Part shown: piece by piece, positions 18,705 to 28,050 of the stretch
Layout: every line of letters starts with the position of its first letter
How positions within the stretch are numbered: position 1 is the first letter of the stretch
Source: Mesorhizobium sp. M8A.F.Ca.ET.218.01.1.1
Lineage (GTDB): Bacteria > Pseudomonadota > Alphaproteobacteria > Rhizobiales > Rhizobiaceae
Assembly (NCBI RefSeq): GCF_004791165.1
Contig: NZ_SRUZ01000005.1
Span: 1-64,000 of the forward strand
Length of the DNA stretch: 64,000 bases
Reading direction: 5' to 3'
Notes under the pieces: generated by a model
The model's input: the letters and a program-made list of their open reading frames with translations, nothing else
Told to the model about the DNA's origin: nothing
Databases searched by the model: none
Program-made: the position numbers and the translations under genes

Positions 18705-19868
18705 CTACCAGTTCGTGACAGAACCATCGCGGCGCTTGAGGTGGGGCGCTTCCCAGAAACGGAAGCTTTGCGCCTGGACCGCCTCTTCGTTGACCTCGAC
18801 GCCGAGCCCCGGCAGATCGGTGACGGGATAATCGGGGCCGTCGAGCCGTGGTTGCACCGGAAAGAAGTCGGAATTGTCGAAACCGAGCTTTGCTTCGGGC
18901 GCCCTGGTCTCGAGCCACGAGAAGTTGGGCACCGCGGCGGCGAGATGCACGGTCGCGGCCGTGCACACTGGGCCCAGCGGATTGTGTGGCATCAGGTCCA
19001 CATAGTGCGCCTCGCTCCAGCCGGCGACTTTCATCGCCTCGGTGAAGCCGCCGACATTGCAGATATCGAGCCGGTTGAACTGGTGGATGCCGCGCTCGAC
19101 ATAGGGCAGGAACTGCCACTTGCTGGCAAATTCCTCGCCGATGGCGAAGGGGATCTCGGTCATCTTGCGCAGGGATTCGTAGGCTTCCGGCGTCTCGTCG
19201 CGTATCGGCTCCTCGAGGAAATCGAGCACGCCGCGGTCGAGCTTGTTACAGAAGCTCGCCGCCTCCGCCACCGACAGGCGATGATGATAATCGATGCCGA
19301 GGACGACGTCGTCGCCCAGCGCCTGGCGCGCCTTGTTCAGCATCGTCGCTGTTGCGCCGATCGACTCGCGCGGCTCGAAGACATCCTTGCTGTTTTGTCC
19401 GACGGGAAAGAAGCGGATTGCCTGCCAGCCCTGCGCGTGCAGTTCGCGGGCCCGTTCGATGGCCACGTCGCCCTCGGCCTCGTCTCCGGTCGAGGCGAAA
19501 GTGGGGATCCGGTCGCGCTGCTTGCCGCCCAGCAACTCGTAGACCGGTACCCCCAGCGCCTTGCCCTTGATGTCGTGAAGGGCGATGTCGATGGCGGATA
19601 TCGCCGCCTGCAGAACGCGGCCGCCTTCGAAATACTGGCTGCGATAAAGCTCCTGCCAGATCCGCCCGATCCGCATGGGGTCGCGTCCGACCAGAAACTC
19701 GCGATAGTGCTCGACCGCGCCAGCCACGGCCTTCTCGCGGCCGCTCAGGCCGCTCTCGCCCCAGCCGAAGATGCCGTGGTCGGTCTCGACCTTGACCAGC
19801 ATCTGGTTGCGCGTTCCCACCCACACCGGATACGGCTTGATCGCGGTAATCTTAAGCTTCCTGGTCAT
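18705..19868 (-). CDS. Enolase-superfamily sugar-acid dehydratase A (galactonate dehydratase-like)
   Basis: Mandelate racemase/muconate lactonizing enzyme family protein of 387 residues. Metal ligands: Asp of GIDYHHRL (about 193), Glu of FLEEP (about 219) and Glu of IGEEF (about 245). Bases: His two residues after the first Asp and His of LMPHNPLGP (about 295). This D-x-H plus distal His set, and segments such as AISAIDIALHDIKGKALG, match the D-galactonate dehydratase branch. I use the ATG at 19868; a GTG two codons earlier is possible. It lies between the importer ATPase and the RraA-family gene. Confidence 0.88.
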   Translation of the reverse strand: MTRKLKITAIKPYPVWVGTRNQMLVKVETDHGIFGWGESGLSGREKAVAGAVEHYREFLVGRDPMRIGRIWQELYRSQYFEGGRVLQAAISAIDIALHDIKGKALGVPVYELLGGKQRDRIPTFASTGDEAEGDVAIERARELHAQGWQAIRFFPVGQNSKDVFEPRESIGATATMLNKARQALGDDVVLGIDYHHRLSVAEAASFCNKLDRGVLDFLEEPIRDETPEAYESLRKMTEIPFAIGEEFASKWQFLPYVERGIHQFNRLDICNVGGFTEAMKVAGWSEAHYVDLMPHNPLGPVCTAATVHLAAAVPNFSWLETRAPEAKLGFDNSDFFPVQPRLDGPDYPVTDLPGLGVEVNEEAVQAQSFRFWEAPHLKRRDGSVTNW

Positions 19869-19899
19869 CCACACCCACGTCCCACACGCATCCGCCTGC

Positions 19900-20997
19900 T
19901 CAGCTGGCCTCGAGGGCCATTTCGGTTTCGCCGTCGAACAGATGCATCCGCTCCTGGTCGAACTCGAGCCAGATCCGCTCGTCGGGCGTCACGGCAATGT
20001 TCGGTGGCACGCTGACGTTGACGATGGCACCGGACAGGAACGCCTGCACGAAGGTCACGTCTCCGGTTGGCTCCACGGTGTAGACCTTGGCCGGGATGCT
20101 GCCTGGCACTGCACTCTTGTGCAGCTTGATCGTCGAGTGGCGTGCGCCGAGCACGACTTTTTTGGTCGTTGCCTTCGTGACCTTCTGGACGTTGCGCGGC
20201 GAGAGCCCAAGGCTCCAGCCCTCCGCGCTGGTCAACACGGTGCCGCCGTTCGCTGTCGATATCTCCAGCGGAATGAGGCTCATCGCCGGGCTGCCGATGA
20301 AGCTGGCGACGAACATGTTCACCGGATGGGCAAAGACCTGCGCCGGCGAATCGTATTGCTGCAGGAAGCCACCGTTCATCACCGCCATCTTGTCGGCCAT
20401 CGTCACGGCTTCGAGCTGGTCGTGCGTCACATAGATGATCGTCGCCTTGAGGTCCTGGTGGAAGCGCTTGATCTCGGACCGCATCTGTACGCGCAGTTTG
20501 GCGTCGAGGTTGGAGAGCGGCTCGTCCATGAGGAACACGGCGGGATCGCGCACAAGGGCGCGGCCGAGGGCCACACGCTGCTGTTGGCCTCCCGAAAGTT
20601 CGCGTGGCTTGCGCTCGAGCAGGTGCGTCATGTCGAGCACCCGCGCCGCCTCCTTGACCTTCTTGTCGATCTCGTCCCTTGGCAGTTTGCGCATCTGCAG
20701 CGGGAACGCCAGGTTCATGTAAACCGACTTTTGCGGGTAGAGCGCATAGTTTTGAAACACCATTGCGATGTCCCGGTCCTTGGGGTCGAGGTCGTTGACC
20801 ACCCGGTCGCCGATGACGATGTCGCCCGAGGTGATCGGGGTCAGCCCCGCGACGAGATTGAGAGTGGTTGTCTTGCCGCAGCCTGAAGGGCCGACGAGCG
20901 CAACGAACTCGCCGTCGTTGACCGTCAGCGAAACGTCGTTGACGGCCTTGAAATTGCCGTAGGTCTTGACGAGATCTTTGAGGACCACGTGGGCCAT
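19900..20997 (-). CDS. CUT1 sugar ABC transporter ATP-binding protein (UgpC/MalK type)
   Basis: ATPase of 365 residues: Walker A GPSGCGKTT near residue 38, signature LSGGQQQR near 135, Walker B VFLMDEPLSNLD near 154 and switch His in YVTHDQ. A TOBE-type C-terminal domain follows from about residue 240. Start ATG at 20997 with GGGAG upstream. It energises the two permeases encoded just upstream. The gene order binding protein, two permeases, ATPase, dehydratase, RraA suggests one transcript. Confidence 0.93.
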   Translation of the reverse strand: MAHVVLKDLVKTYGNFKAVNDVSLTVNDGEFVALVGPSGCGKTTTLNLVAGLTPITSGDIVIGDRVVNDLDPKDRDIAMVFQNYALYPQKSVYMNLAFPLQMRKLPRDEIDKKVKEAARVLDMTHLLERKPRELSGGQQQRVALGRALVRDPAVFLMDEPLSNLDAKLRVQMRSEIKRFHQDLKATIIYVTHDQLEAVTMADKMAVMNGGFLQQYDSPAQVFAHPVNMFVASFIGSPAMSLIPLEISTANGGTVLTSAEGWSLGLSPRNVQKVTKATTKKVVLGARHSTIKLHKSAVPGSIPAKVYTVEPTGDVTFVQAFLSGAIVNVSVPPNIAVTPDERIWLEFDQERMHLFDGETEMALEAS

Positions 20998-21007
20998 CGG
21001 CAACTCC

Positions 21008-21898
21008 CTAATGCTTGACCGCGCCTTCTGTCAGGGCGCGTACGAAGTATCGTTGCAGGACGAGGAACAGCACCACGACGGGCACGCTCATCATGAAGCT
21101 CGCCGCCATCAGGCCCGGAAAGTCCGTCGTGTTTTCCGAGAAGAAGCGCTGGATGCCGACCGGCAGCGTCAGCTGCTCGTTCTTGGAGAGGAAGGTGTAG
21201 GCGTAGATGTACTCGTTCCAGGCGCCGATGAAGGAGTAGATCGCGGTGGCGATGATCCCCGGCGTCGAAAGCGGCATCACGATCATGATGAAGGCCTGGA
21301 ACCGTGTTGCGCCATCGATGCGCGCCGCCTGCTCGAGCTGCACCGGAATGTTGTCGTAGAAACCCTTGAGTAGCCAGATTGCCAGTGGCAGGCCGAAGGT
21401 GAGGTAGGTGAGAACAAGCGAGCCATGCGTGTTCACCAGCCCGATCGCGCGCATCAGGATGAAGAGCGGCACGAGAAAGATCACCGCCGGGAACATGTTG
21501 CGCAGCAGCACTGCGAAGAACAGGAAGTTGCGGCCCGGGAAGGTGAAGCGCGAAAACGCGTAGGCCGCGGGGACAGCCACGATCACCGAGAGGATTGTCG
21601 TGACGGTCGACACGAACAGGCTGTTCCAGAAGAAGCGCAGGAAGTCCTGGCCGACGCTGTTCTGCGGATCGAGCAGCTTCTGGTAGCTGGCAAGCGTAGG
21701 CTCGTCCGGCCACCATTGCGGCGGGAATTGCGTCGCCGCGAAGCCGGACTTGATCGAGGTGATCAGCATCCAGATCATCGGCAGCGCGGTGTAGAGCAGC
21801 ATGAACAGAAGAAAGATGCGCCCGGCCCACCGCCATCCGTCCAAGCGCATACGGCGACGGGTCTGGCCTCGAGAGGCTGTCTCGGCGATCGTGCTCAT
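21008..21898 (-). CDS. CUT1 sugar ABC transporter permease (MalG type)
   Basis: Inner-membrane protein of 296 residues with six predicted hydrophobic segments. The EAA-loop-like stretch EQAARIDGATRFQAF lies near residue 192 and contacts the ATPase. Start ATG at 21898 overlaps the stop of the first permease gene by 4 bases, which rules out a longer upstream extension. The ATPase gene follows after 10 bases. Confidence 0.92.
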   Translation of the reverse strand: MSTIAETASRGQTRRRMRLDGWRWAGRIFLLFMLLYTALPMIWMLITSIKSGFAATQFPPQWWPDEPTLASYQKLLDPQNSVGQDFLRFFWNSLFVSTVTTILSVIVAVPAAYAFSRFTFPGRNFLFFAVLLRNMFPAVIFLVPLFILMRAIGLVNTHGSLVLTYLTFGLPLAIWLLKGFYDNIPVQLEQAARIDGATRFQAFIMIVMPLSTPGIIATAIYSFIGAWNEYIYAYTFLSKNEQLTLPVGIQRFFSENTTDFPGLMAASFMMSVPVVVLFLVLQRYFVRALTEGAVKH

Positions 21899-22854
21899 GC
21901 GCCACCCTCTTTTCTCTCGTTGCCGCTCAGCGCACGGACGTAGAAATAGCCGAGGGTCATCAGGATGAGGAACAGGAGCACCGAATAGGCCGATGCCACA
22001 CCCCAGCGTTGCCGGCCGAAGGCGAGCTCGTAAATATGGGTTATCCAGATATGCGATGCGTTCGACGGCCCGCCTGCGGTCATGATCCAGGGGATGATGA
22101 AGGAATTGAAATTGGCCACCGCAAGCAGCAGGATCGTCACCACCGAGACGTTGCGCAAGTGCGGAAAGGTGACGTGCCAGAAGCGCTGCCATGCATTGGC
22201 CCCGTCGACCTTGGCGGCGCGCAACAACTGGTCGGGAACTGTCTGCAGGCCGGCCATCATCATGATCATGGCAAACGGGAACTCGCGCCAGATATTGACG
22301 ACGATCAGGGAGGGCAGCACCGTGCTGACGTTGTCGATGAAATTGGGCGGCCGGTCGGTCAATCCGAGGCCGACCAGTACCGCGCCTATGATGCCGAAAT
22401 CCGAATGGTAGATCCACTTCCAGATATAGGAGGCGGCGACGGCGCTGATCACCCAGGGAATGATCAGGATGGCACGCAGGACGCCGCGACCGATAAAATC
22501 TCGATGCAGCGCCAGCGCCGTCGCAAAACCCAGGACAAAGGAGATGAAAGTCGATCCGAATGTCCAGACCAGGGTGTTCCAGGTGACTTTCCAGAACACC
22601 TCACTGGTCAGGATGGTGGTGTAGTTGTCGAAGCCGATGAAGGTCTTGTCGCGGAGTTGCAGGCCGGGCGGCGTCTTATAGAACGACAGCTCGATCGTGT
22701 AGTAGATCGGATAGGCGATGACGACGAGCATCACGGCGATTGCCGGAAGCACGTATGCGTAGTCGGCGCGATGAGCCCAGATGTTCCGCAATACGCCGGA
22801 CCTGCCGGGTTGCAATTTTCGGCGAGCCTCGGCCTTGCCGGTCACGATCGTCAC
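21895..22854 (-). CDS. CUT1 sugar ABC transporter permease (MalF type)
   Basis: Inner-membrane protein of 319 residues with six main hydrophobic segments after an N-terminal polar tail. It carries the EAA-type loop LRAAKVDGANAWQRF near residue 214. It overlaps the second permease gene by 4 bases. A strong hairpin separates it from the binding-protein gene upstream, a common arrangement giving more binding protein than permease. Confidence 0.92.
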   Translation of the reverse strand: MTIVTGKAEARRKLQPGRSGVLRNIWAHRADYAYVLPAIAVMLVVIAYPIYYTIELSFYKTPPGLQLRDKTFIGFDNYTTILTSEVFWKVTWNTLVWTFGSTFISFVLGFATALALHRDFIGRGVLRAILIIPWVISAVAASYIWKWIYHSDFGIIGAVLVGLGLTDRPPNFIDNVSTVLPSLIVVNIWREFPFAMIMMMAGLQTVPDQLLRAAKVDGANAWQRFWHVTFPHLRNVSVVTILLLAVANFNSFIIPWIMTAGGPSNASHIWITHIYELAFGRQRWGVASAYSVLLFLILMTLGYFYVRALSGNERKEGGA

Positions 22855-22883
22855 TGTGGCGTGCCCTTGTTCTTCGGAACGAA

Positions 22884-22908
22884 CCGGCTGCGCTCTCGGC
22901 GCAGCCGG
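22884..22908 (-). promoter_or_regulatory. Strong intergenic hairpin after the binding-protein gene
   Basis: CCGGCTGCGC (22884-22893) and GCGCAGCCGG (22899-22908) form a perfect 10-bp stem with a 5-base loop, lying between the binding-protein stop (22932) and first permease start (22854). No T-run follows in the direction of transcription. It probably protects the 3' end of the binding-protein mRNA or attenuates read-through into the permease genes. Confidence 0.7.
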
Positions 22909-22931
22909 CCAGATCGGAGGTCAGGTCCGGA

Positions 22932-24410
22932 CTAGAGTCCGCCCATCAGGTCTTTGACCTTCTTGGCCGCGTCGTCCGCTGCCTGATCGACGGTCATAGC
23001 TCCGGTCAGGGCATTCTGCAGCATGTCCGGGACGATGATGTTCATGATCTCGGGGGACTCCGGCAGCGCCGGGAACGGGATGCCATACGGCAGCATCGAG
23101 GTCGTGACATCGAGGAACTTGATATGGTCCAGGCGTTCCTTCATCCATTTGGTCTTGAAGCCGTTGAGATTGCCCGGGTTGGAGCCGGCATAGGCCATTT
23201 TCAGCGACCATTCAGGGCTAGCCCACATACAGATCATCGCCTTCGCGGCCGGCTCGTCCACCTTGCCGCCCTCTACATATTCGGGCTTCAGGATGTGAAT
23301 GTTCGAGCCGCCGAACACGACGGCGCGCTTGCCGTCGGGGCCGGTCGGGATCAGGCCGTAGCGCATGTTGTCGATGACGGTCTGCGCCTTATCCTTGTCG
23401 GTCCCGGTCGCCTTTGCCTGGAGGTCGAGCATGACGTTGTAGTCGGATGGGTGGGAGACCATCATGCCCAATTGGCCGGCGACGAACAGAGGCTGGTTGT
23501 CGGCCTGCTGGTTGGTAAGTGCAGAGACCGGAACCGACTTGTCGCGGACGTACATGTCATATGAGGCTTGCAGCGCCGCCTTGCTCTGCGGGCTGTCGAG
23601 CTCCACCTGCTTGTAGGTCGGGTTCGCGGTGGCCTCGTCGAAGACGCCGCCGCCATAGGCCCACAGCTGCGGCATGAAGCGATAGGGCGTATTGCCGGCA
23701 TTCTTGCGAGCCACGAGGCCGTAGCCGGCAATGCCGAGCTTGTCGTGGATCTGCTTGGAATATTTGACGACGTCGTCCCAGGTTGCCGGAGCCTTGTCCG
23801 GATCGAGGCCCGCACGCTTGAAGATGTCGGCGTTCCAGATGAACGCCATCGTCTCGTTGTTCGTTGGAACGCCGTAGGTCACCCCATCCCAGGTCACCGC
23901 CTTCATGGCGCCCGGCCAGAAATCCTCGGTCGAATAGCCAACATCCTCAGGTTTGAGCGGCTGCAGATAGCCCTTCGAGGCGAATTCGGTACCGCCCAGG
24001 ATCTGCAGACGGACCGCCATCGGCGCGGCATTGCCCAGCAGTGCCGTGCGGAATTTGTCGAGAAGGTCGTTATAGGTGAGGGCCTGTTCCTCGAGCTGGA
24101 TGTTCGGATAGGTCTTGCGGAAAGTCTCGAAGAAATCCTTGTAGTACTGGCGCAGGAGGTCGGGATCGCCCTCGAACACGCCCTGATACCAGAAAGTCAG
24201 TCGCCCCTTGTAATCGAGCGGGGTGACCTTGGCGCAATCGCCGGCCGTGTCGAAATCCTGTGTTCCGGCGATCGAGCGCACATATTCAGGCGACCATTTG
24301 CTCAGGTCGACCGGCGGCGCACCCAGCGCCGATGTGGACATAAGCGATGCCGCCAAAACACCGACGACAGTGCCGCGCAGGACCGCACTGCCGAGCATGA
24401 TCCTCGTCAT
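22932..24410 (-). CDS. CUT1 extracellular solute-binding protein (family 1)
   Basis: Periplasmic binding protein of 492 residues, longer than the usual 410-430. A signal peptide covers about 1-30 (ending STSALG before APPVDL). The mature part shows family-1 motifs such as GVTYGVPTNNETMAFIWNAD and an AYGGGVFDE segment. It is the first gene of the CUT1 operon and is divergent from a GntR regulator. The ligand is probably a sugar acid or an oligomer containing one, given the dehydratase gene in the operon. Confidence 0.9.
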   Translation of the reverse strand: MTRIMLGSAVLRGTVVGVLAASLMSTSALGAPPVDLSKWSPEYVRSIAGTQDFDTAGDCAKVTPLDYKGRLTFWYQGVFEGDPDLLRQYYKDFFETFRKTYPNIQLEEQALTYNDLLDKFRTALLGNAAPMAVRLQILGGTEFASKGYLQPLKPEDVGYSTEDFWPGAMKAVTWDGVTYGVPTNNETMAFIWNADIFKRAGLDPDKAPATWDDVVKYSKQIHDKLGIAGYGLVARKNAGNTPYRFMPQLWAYGGGVFDEATANPTYKQVELDSPQSKAALQASYDMYVRDKSVPVSALTNQQADNQPLFVAGQLGMMVSHPSDYNVMLDLQAKATGTDKDKAQTVIDNMRYGLIPTGPDGKRAVVFGGSNIHILKPEYVEGGKVDEPAAKAMICMWASPEWSLKMAYAGSNPGNLNGFKTKWMKERLDHIKFLDVTTSMLPYGIPFPALPESPEIMNIIVPDMLQNALTGAMTVDQAADDAAKKVKDLMGGL

Positions 24411-24593
24411 AGGTATCCTCCCTGGTTCTCCGCCCTGCGATCGCGAGGATGGTTTTTTCAGTACGGTGTATCCTCTCGATCACTTAGTACGTTTTCAGAT
24501 CACGGATTGCCTGTCAACGCGTCAGATCGTACATTGTTTATGGAAACCGTGCATGATATCGGACTGACTGTGTATTAATTTGGGGAGCCGGCC
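24411..24593. promoter_or_regulatory. Divergent promoter region between CUT1 operon and GntR gene
   Basis: This 183-bp AT-richer gap separates two divergent starts. A perfect TTGACA lies on the minus strand at 24517-24512, pointing toward the importer operon, though no good -10 is visible at standard spacing. Three GTAC-containing motifs (about 24460-24466, 24485-24491 and 24527-24533) could be GntR half-sites. This is a candidate region only. Confidence 0.35.
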
Positions 24594-25304
24594 TTGGCCG
24601 AAACAAACGATTTTAAAGCAAAACCACCTCCGGGGATCGACGCTATCGGGGCCTCCAGCGAGGGCGCTTCCCTTTACGAGCTGATAAGGGAAGACATCAT
24701 CGAGGGACGGCTCGCCGCCAACGAACGGCTTGTTGTCACCGATCTCGCCCGCCGCCACGGCACTTCCACCAATCCCGTGCGCGAGGCCCTGCAGCTGTTG
24801 CGGGGCGAGGGATTCGTCATCTTCTCACCCAACCGCGGAGCTCGTGTAAGGCCCATCGATCAGGACTTCGTCCGCGATATCTACGAGATCGGTGTGCTGA
24901 TCGAGCCGGCCCTGACGCGATGGTTCGTAAATATGGCTACAGGCGAGGACATCGCCGAGCTCGAACGTATTCAGGCGCTGATTGAAGAGAACAATTTCGC
25001 CGACACCTTCAGGCACAGTGAACTGGACACCGCCTTTCACACCGTGATGTACCAGCGGCACTATAACCGCCATGCCGCTGAGCTCTGGTGGAAGCATCGC
25101 GAAGTGCTGCGGGCGGTGAGCCGGCGCTTCAATTTCACGCTGGCGCGGCGTGCGGCGATCATTCGCGAGCACCGCGAACTCATCGCGCTCATCAAGGCGG
25201 GAGAGGCAGACAAGGCAGCCGAACTCATTTCCCGTCATGTCGAGGGTTCCGGCCGGCATGTTCTCGAACAGATGCGTGCGCGCAACGCCGCTCGCGCCGG
25301 ATAG
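24594..25304 (+). CDS. GntR-family transcriptional regulator (FadR subfamily)
   Basis: Protein of 236 residues. The N-terminal winged helix-turn-helix spans about residues 30-95 (LIREDIIEGRLAANERL, then NPVREALQLLRGEGF). An all-helical FCD-type effector domain follows, with likely metal-binding residues in DTAFHTVMY near 144 and in the final helices (IREHRELIALIKAGE, then ISRHVEGS). The start is TTG with GGGGAG 8 bases upstream. It is divergent from the CUT1 operon and upstream of three dehydratase-type genes, so it may control both. Confidence 0.9.
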   Translation: MAETNDFKAKPPPGIDAIGASSEGASLYELIREDIIEGRLAANERLVVTDLARRHGTSTNPVREALQLLRGEGFVIFSPNRGARVRPIDQDFVRDIYEIGVLIEPALTRWFVNMATGEDIAELERIQALIEENNFADTFRHSELDTAFHTVMYQRHYNRHAAELWWKHREVLRAVSRRFNFTLARRAAIIREHRELIALIKAGEADKAAELISRHVEGSGRHVLEQMRARNAARAG

Positions 25305-25361
25305 GACCAGGGGTCAAGTCTGGAACATCGCGGCTGACCATTGCTGACAAAGGTATTGAAA

Positions 25362-26528
25362 ATGAAAATCACGAGCGTTCGGCCGTGGCTGATCAAGTCT
25401 GGTGCTTCTTATTGGGGGGAATTCCTGTTCGTCGAGGTGACGACGGACGAGGGGGTGAGTGGCTGGGGAGAGATCACCACCACCACCAAGCTCGCCAACC
25501 GCGCGCTCTGCACGATCCTTCGACAGATCGGAGCCGCGGTGACAGGAGAGGACCCGGCGCGCATCGAATACCTCTGGCACAAGATATTCCGCAGCTTCAC
25601 CTATATGGGCAGCCGTGGCGCCGCGGTCGAATGCGTGAGCGCGATCGACATAGCTCTCTGGGATCTCAGGGGCAAAGTCCTCGGCAAGCCGATCTACGAA
25701 CTGTTGGGCGGGCCGGTCCGCGATGAAATCGCGCTCTATACCCATCCCAACCAGGCCAAATTCACCAGCAAGGATGCTGTGGTCCGCGAGATCCTGGACA
25801 TTGTCGAGTCCGGGCACACAGCTCTCAAGTTCGATCCTTTCCCCCACCAGGGTCGCGGTGCCGACGGCGTGTCGCGTGAACAGCGGGACGGCTACCTCGA
25901 TGGCGGCATGACCCGCAAGGACGAGCGCGAGGCGGCCGAACTCACGGCTCTGATCCGCGAAACGGCAGGCCCCGATGTCGACATCCTTATCGATGCGCAT
26001 GGCCGCTTCGACGTCCCCACCGCCATTCGCCTCTGTCGCAGCCTCGAGGAAGCCGGCCAGATCGACTGGTTCGAGGAACCTTGCCCGCCCGAGAGCCTTA
26101 ACGCCCTCAAGCAGGTGCGCGACAAGGTCAGCGCCGCTATCTCGTGGGGCGAGCGCGGCCACACCAAGTGGGATTTCATCCCGGTACTCGAGAACAAGCT
26201 CGCCGACTACATCATGCCCGACGTCACCTGGACCGGCGGCATAACCGAACTCAAAAAGATTTCCGCTCTGTGCGAAGCCTACTACATCCCGGTCTCACCC
26301 CATGACGCCGCGGGACCGATCAACGTGGTTGCGGGAGCGCAGGTGATGATGACCGTTCCCAATTTCTACAAGCTCGAAACGTCGGAGTGGAATTTGGGCA
26401 AGTACGATCATCTTATCGACAGGCCGCTCGACGTTTCGAACGGCAGCCTCAAGCTTTCGTTGAGGCCAGGTCTCGGCATCGAGATGAACCGCGATTACCT
26501 GCAAGCCCATGAGATCCAACTGGGCTAG
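25362..26528 (+). CDS. Enolase-superfamily sugar-acid dehydratase B (DAHGRF type)
   Basis: Mandelate racemase/muconate lactonizing-family protein of 388 residues. It shows KFDPFP near 163, metal ligands Asp in LIDAHGRFD (about 210), Glu in WFEEP (about 236) and Glu in SWGER (about 262), and His in VSPHDAAGP (about 314). The D-x-H motif and second His are those of galactonate/arabinonate-type acid-sugar dehydratases. I use the ATG at 25362 with AAAGG upstream rather than a TTG seven codons earlier. The exact substrate cannot be read from sequence. Confidence 0.9.
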   Translation: MKITSVRPWLIKSGASYWGEFLFVEVTTDEGVSGWGEITTTTKLANRALCTILRQIGAAVTGEDPARIEYLWHKIFRSFTYMGSRGAAVECVSAIDIALWDLRGKVLGKPIYELLGGPVRDEIALYTHPNQAKFTSKDAVVREILDIVESGHTALKFDPFPHQGRGADGVSREQRDGYLDGGMTRKDEREAAELTALIRETAGPDVDILIDAHGRFDVPTAIRLCRSLEEAGQIDWFEEPCPPESLNALKQVRDKVSAAISWGERGHTKWDFIPVLENKLADYIMPDVTWTGGITELKKISALCEAYYIPVSPHDAAGPINVVAGAQVMMTVPNFYKLETSEWNLGKYDHLIDRPLDVSNGSLKLSLRPGLGIEMNRDYLQAHEIQLG

Positions 26529-26546
26529 CAACGTCATCGGCAGCAT

Positions 26547-26565
26547 GCGGGGCGACAGGCCCCGC
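26547..26565 (+). promoter_or_regulatory. Hairpin between dehydratase genes B and C
   Basis: GCGGGGC (26547-26553) and GCCCCGC (26559-26565) form a perfect 7-bp stem with loop GACAG in the 58-bp gap, before the AACGAGGATAAGTC ribosome-binding region of the next gene. No T-run follows, so read-through with attenuation or mRNA processing is more likely than full termination. Confidence 0.45.
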
Positions 26566-26586
26566 CGACCAGAACGAGGATAAGTC

Positions 26587-27945
26587 ATGCCAAAAACGGA
26601 TGGAGCCGACGAGGCCCTCAACCGGGTCAACACCAACTCGAAGCCGTCCGAGCTTCGCATCACCGACATGCGGGTGGCCGAAATCGTCGGCGCGCCGTTC
26701 ACCTCGGCGCTGCTCAAGATCTACACCAACCAGGGCATCGTCGGACTTGGCGAGGTGCGCGACGGCGCCAGCGCCATCTACGCGCTGATGCTGAAGAGCC
26801 GGCTGCTTGGCGAGAACCCTTGCGACATCGACCGCCTGTTTCGCCGGATCAAGCAGTTCGGTGGGCATGGCCGGCAGGGCGGCGGCGTCTCGGCAGTCGA
26901 AATCGCCCTCTGGGATCTCGCCGGCAAGGCCTATGGCGTCCCCATCTACCAGATGCTTGGGGGACGGTTCCGCGACAAGGTACGTGTCTACTGCGATACC
27001 GACGCCGAGAAACCGAGCGGCACCGAAACCGGAAAGCGCCTCAAGCAGCGCATGGACCGGGGTTTCAGCTTCCTCAAGATGGACCTGGGCTTGATGCAGA
27101 TCGCCCATGTCCCGGGCGCCGTGGCCGCGCCTGCCGGCGCGCTCGAAGGGTTTCATGCCAATCCGCGCGGCCGTGGCGGCACGCTCGAGGAGCGCAAGGC
27201 CCGCAATCTCGCTTATGACGCGCAGAACGTGCAGCACCCGTTCACGGGCCTGCATTTCACCGAAAAGGGGATCGACCTGCTCGAGCAGTACATCCACGAG
27301 GTTCGCGAGGTGATCGGATACGAGATCCCGCTCGCCATCGACCATGTCGGCCACATCTCGCTGCAGGATGGCATCCGCCTGTCGCGCCGTATCGAGAAAT
27401 ACGTTCCGGCCTGGCTGGAGGACGTGATCCCCTGGCAATACACCGAGCAGTACCGGCAATTGCAGCAGGCTACCACGGTGCCGATCTGCACCGGCGAGGA
27501 CATCTACCTCAAGGAAGGCTTCGAGCCGCTGCTCAAGAGCGGCGGCCTCTCGGTCATCCACCCGGATCTGCTCACCAGCGGGGGCATTCTCGAGACCAAG
27601 AAGATCGGCGATATGGCGCAGGATCACGGTGTCGCCATGGCGATCCATATGGCCGAAAGTCCGATTGCCGCGATGGCCGCCGCGCATGTCGCCACCGCGA
27701 CCGAGAACTTCCTGGCGCTCGAATACCACTCCGCCGATGTCGACTGGTGGGACGATATCGTCACCGGCCTGCCCAAGCCGCTCGTCAAGGACGGCTTCAT
27801 CACCGTGCCCGACAAGCCGGGGCTGGGCATAGACGATGTGGTCGACGACGTGATCAGCCAGCGTCTGCAGCCCGGTGTCACGGGGATATGGCAATCCACC
27901 GAGCATTGGGACAATGAATATAGCTGGGACCGGACCTGGAGTTAG
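26587..27945 (+). CDS. Enolase-superfamily protein C (mandelate racemase/MLE family, long form)
   Basis: Protein of 452 residues, about 60 longer than A and B. Candidate active-site residues: Lys of LKMD (about 164), Asp of AIDHVGH (about 256), Glu of WLEDVIP (about 281), Glu of TGEDIY (about 305) and His of AIHMAES (about 355). The extra length is an N-terminal tail of about 20 residues and an insert between the Lys and first metal Asp. It shares the C-terminal pattern [17 protein letters not shown] with enzyme D, so the two are relatives. It is probably a dehydratase or epimerase of a carboxylic acid. Confidence 0.87.
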   Translation: MPKTDGADEALNRVNTNSKPSELRITDMRVAEIVGAPFTSALLKIYTNQGIVGLGEVRDGASAIYALMLKSRLLGENPCDIDRLFRRIKQFGGHGRQGGGVSAVEIALWDLAGKAYGVPIYQMLGGRFRDKVRVYCDTDAEKPSGTETGKRLKQRMDRGFSFLKMDLGLMQIAHVPGAVAAPAGALEGFHANPRGRGGTLEERKARNLAYDAQNVQHPFTGLHFTEKGIDLLEQYIHEVREVIGYEIPLAIDHVGHISLQDGIRLSRRIEKYVPAWLEDVIPWQYTEQYRQLQQATTVPICTGEDIYLKEGFEPLLKSGGLSVIHPDLLTSGGILETKKIGDMAQDHGVAMAIHMAESPIAAMAAAHVATATENFLALEYHSADVDWWDDIVTGLPKPLVKDGFITVPDKPGLGIDDVVDDVISQRLQPGVTGIWQSTEHWDNEYSWDRTWS

Positions 27946-28050
27946 CCCGGACCCTTTGCCGTCATTCCCCCCAAGGCTCACAGGGCCAACGACCGACCAT
28001 TGGTGTCGACCTCTCCCAAGGGCGAGGCCAGGAAAGAAACGGACGAAACC

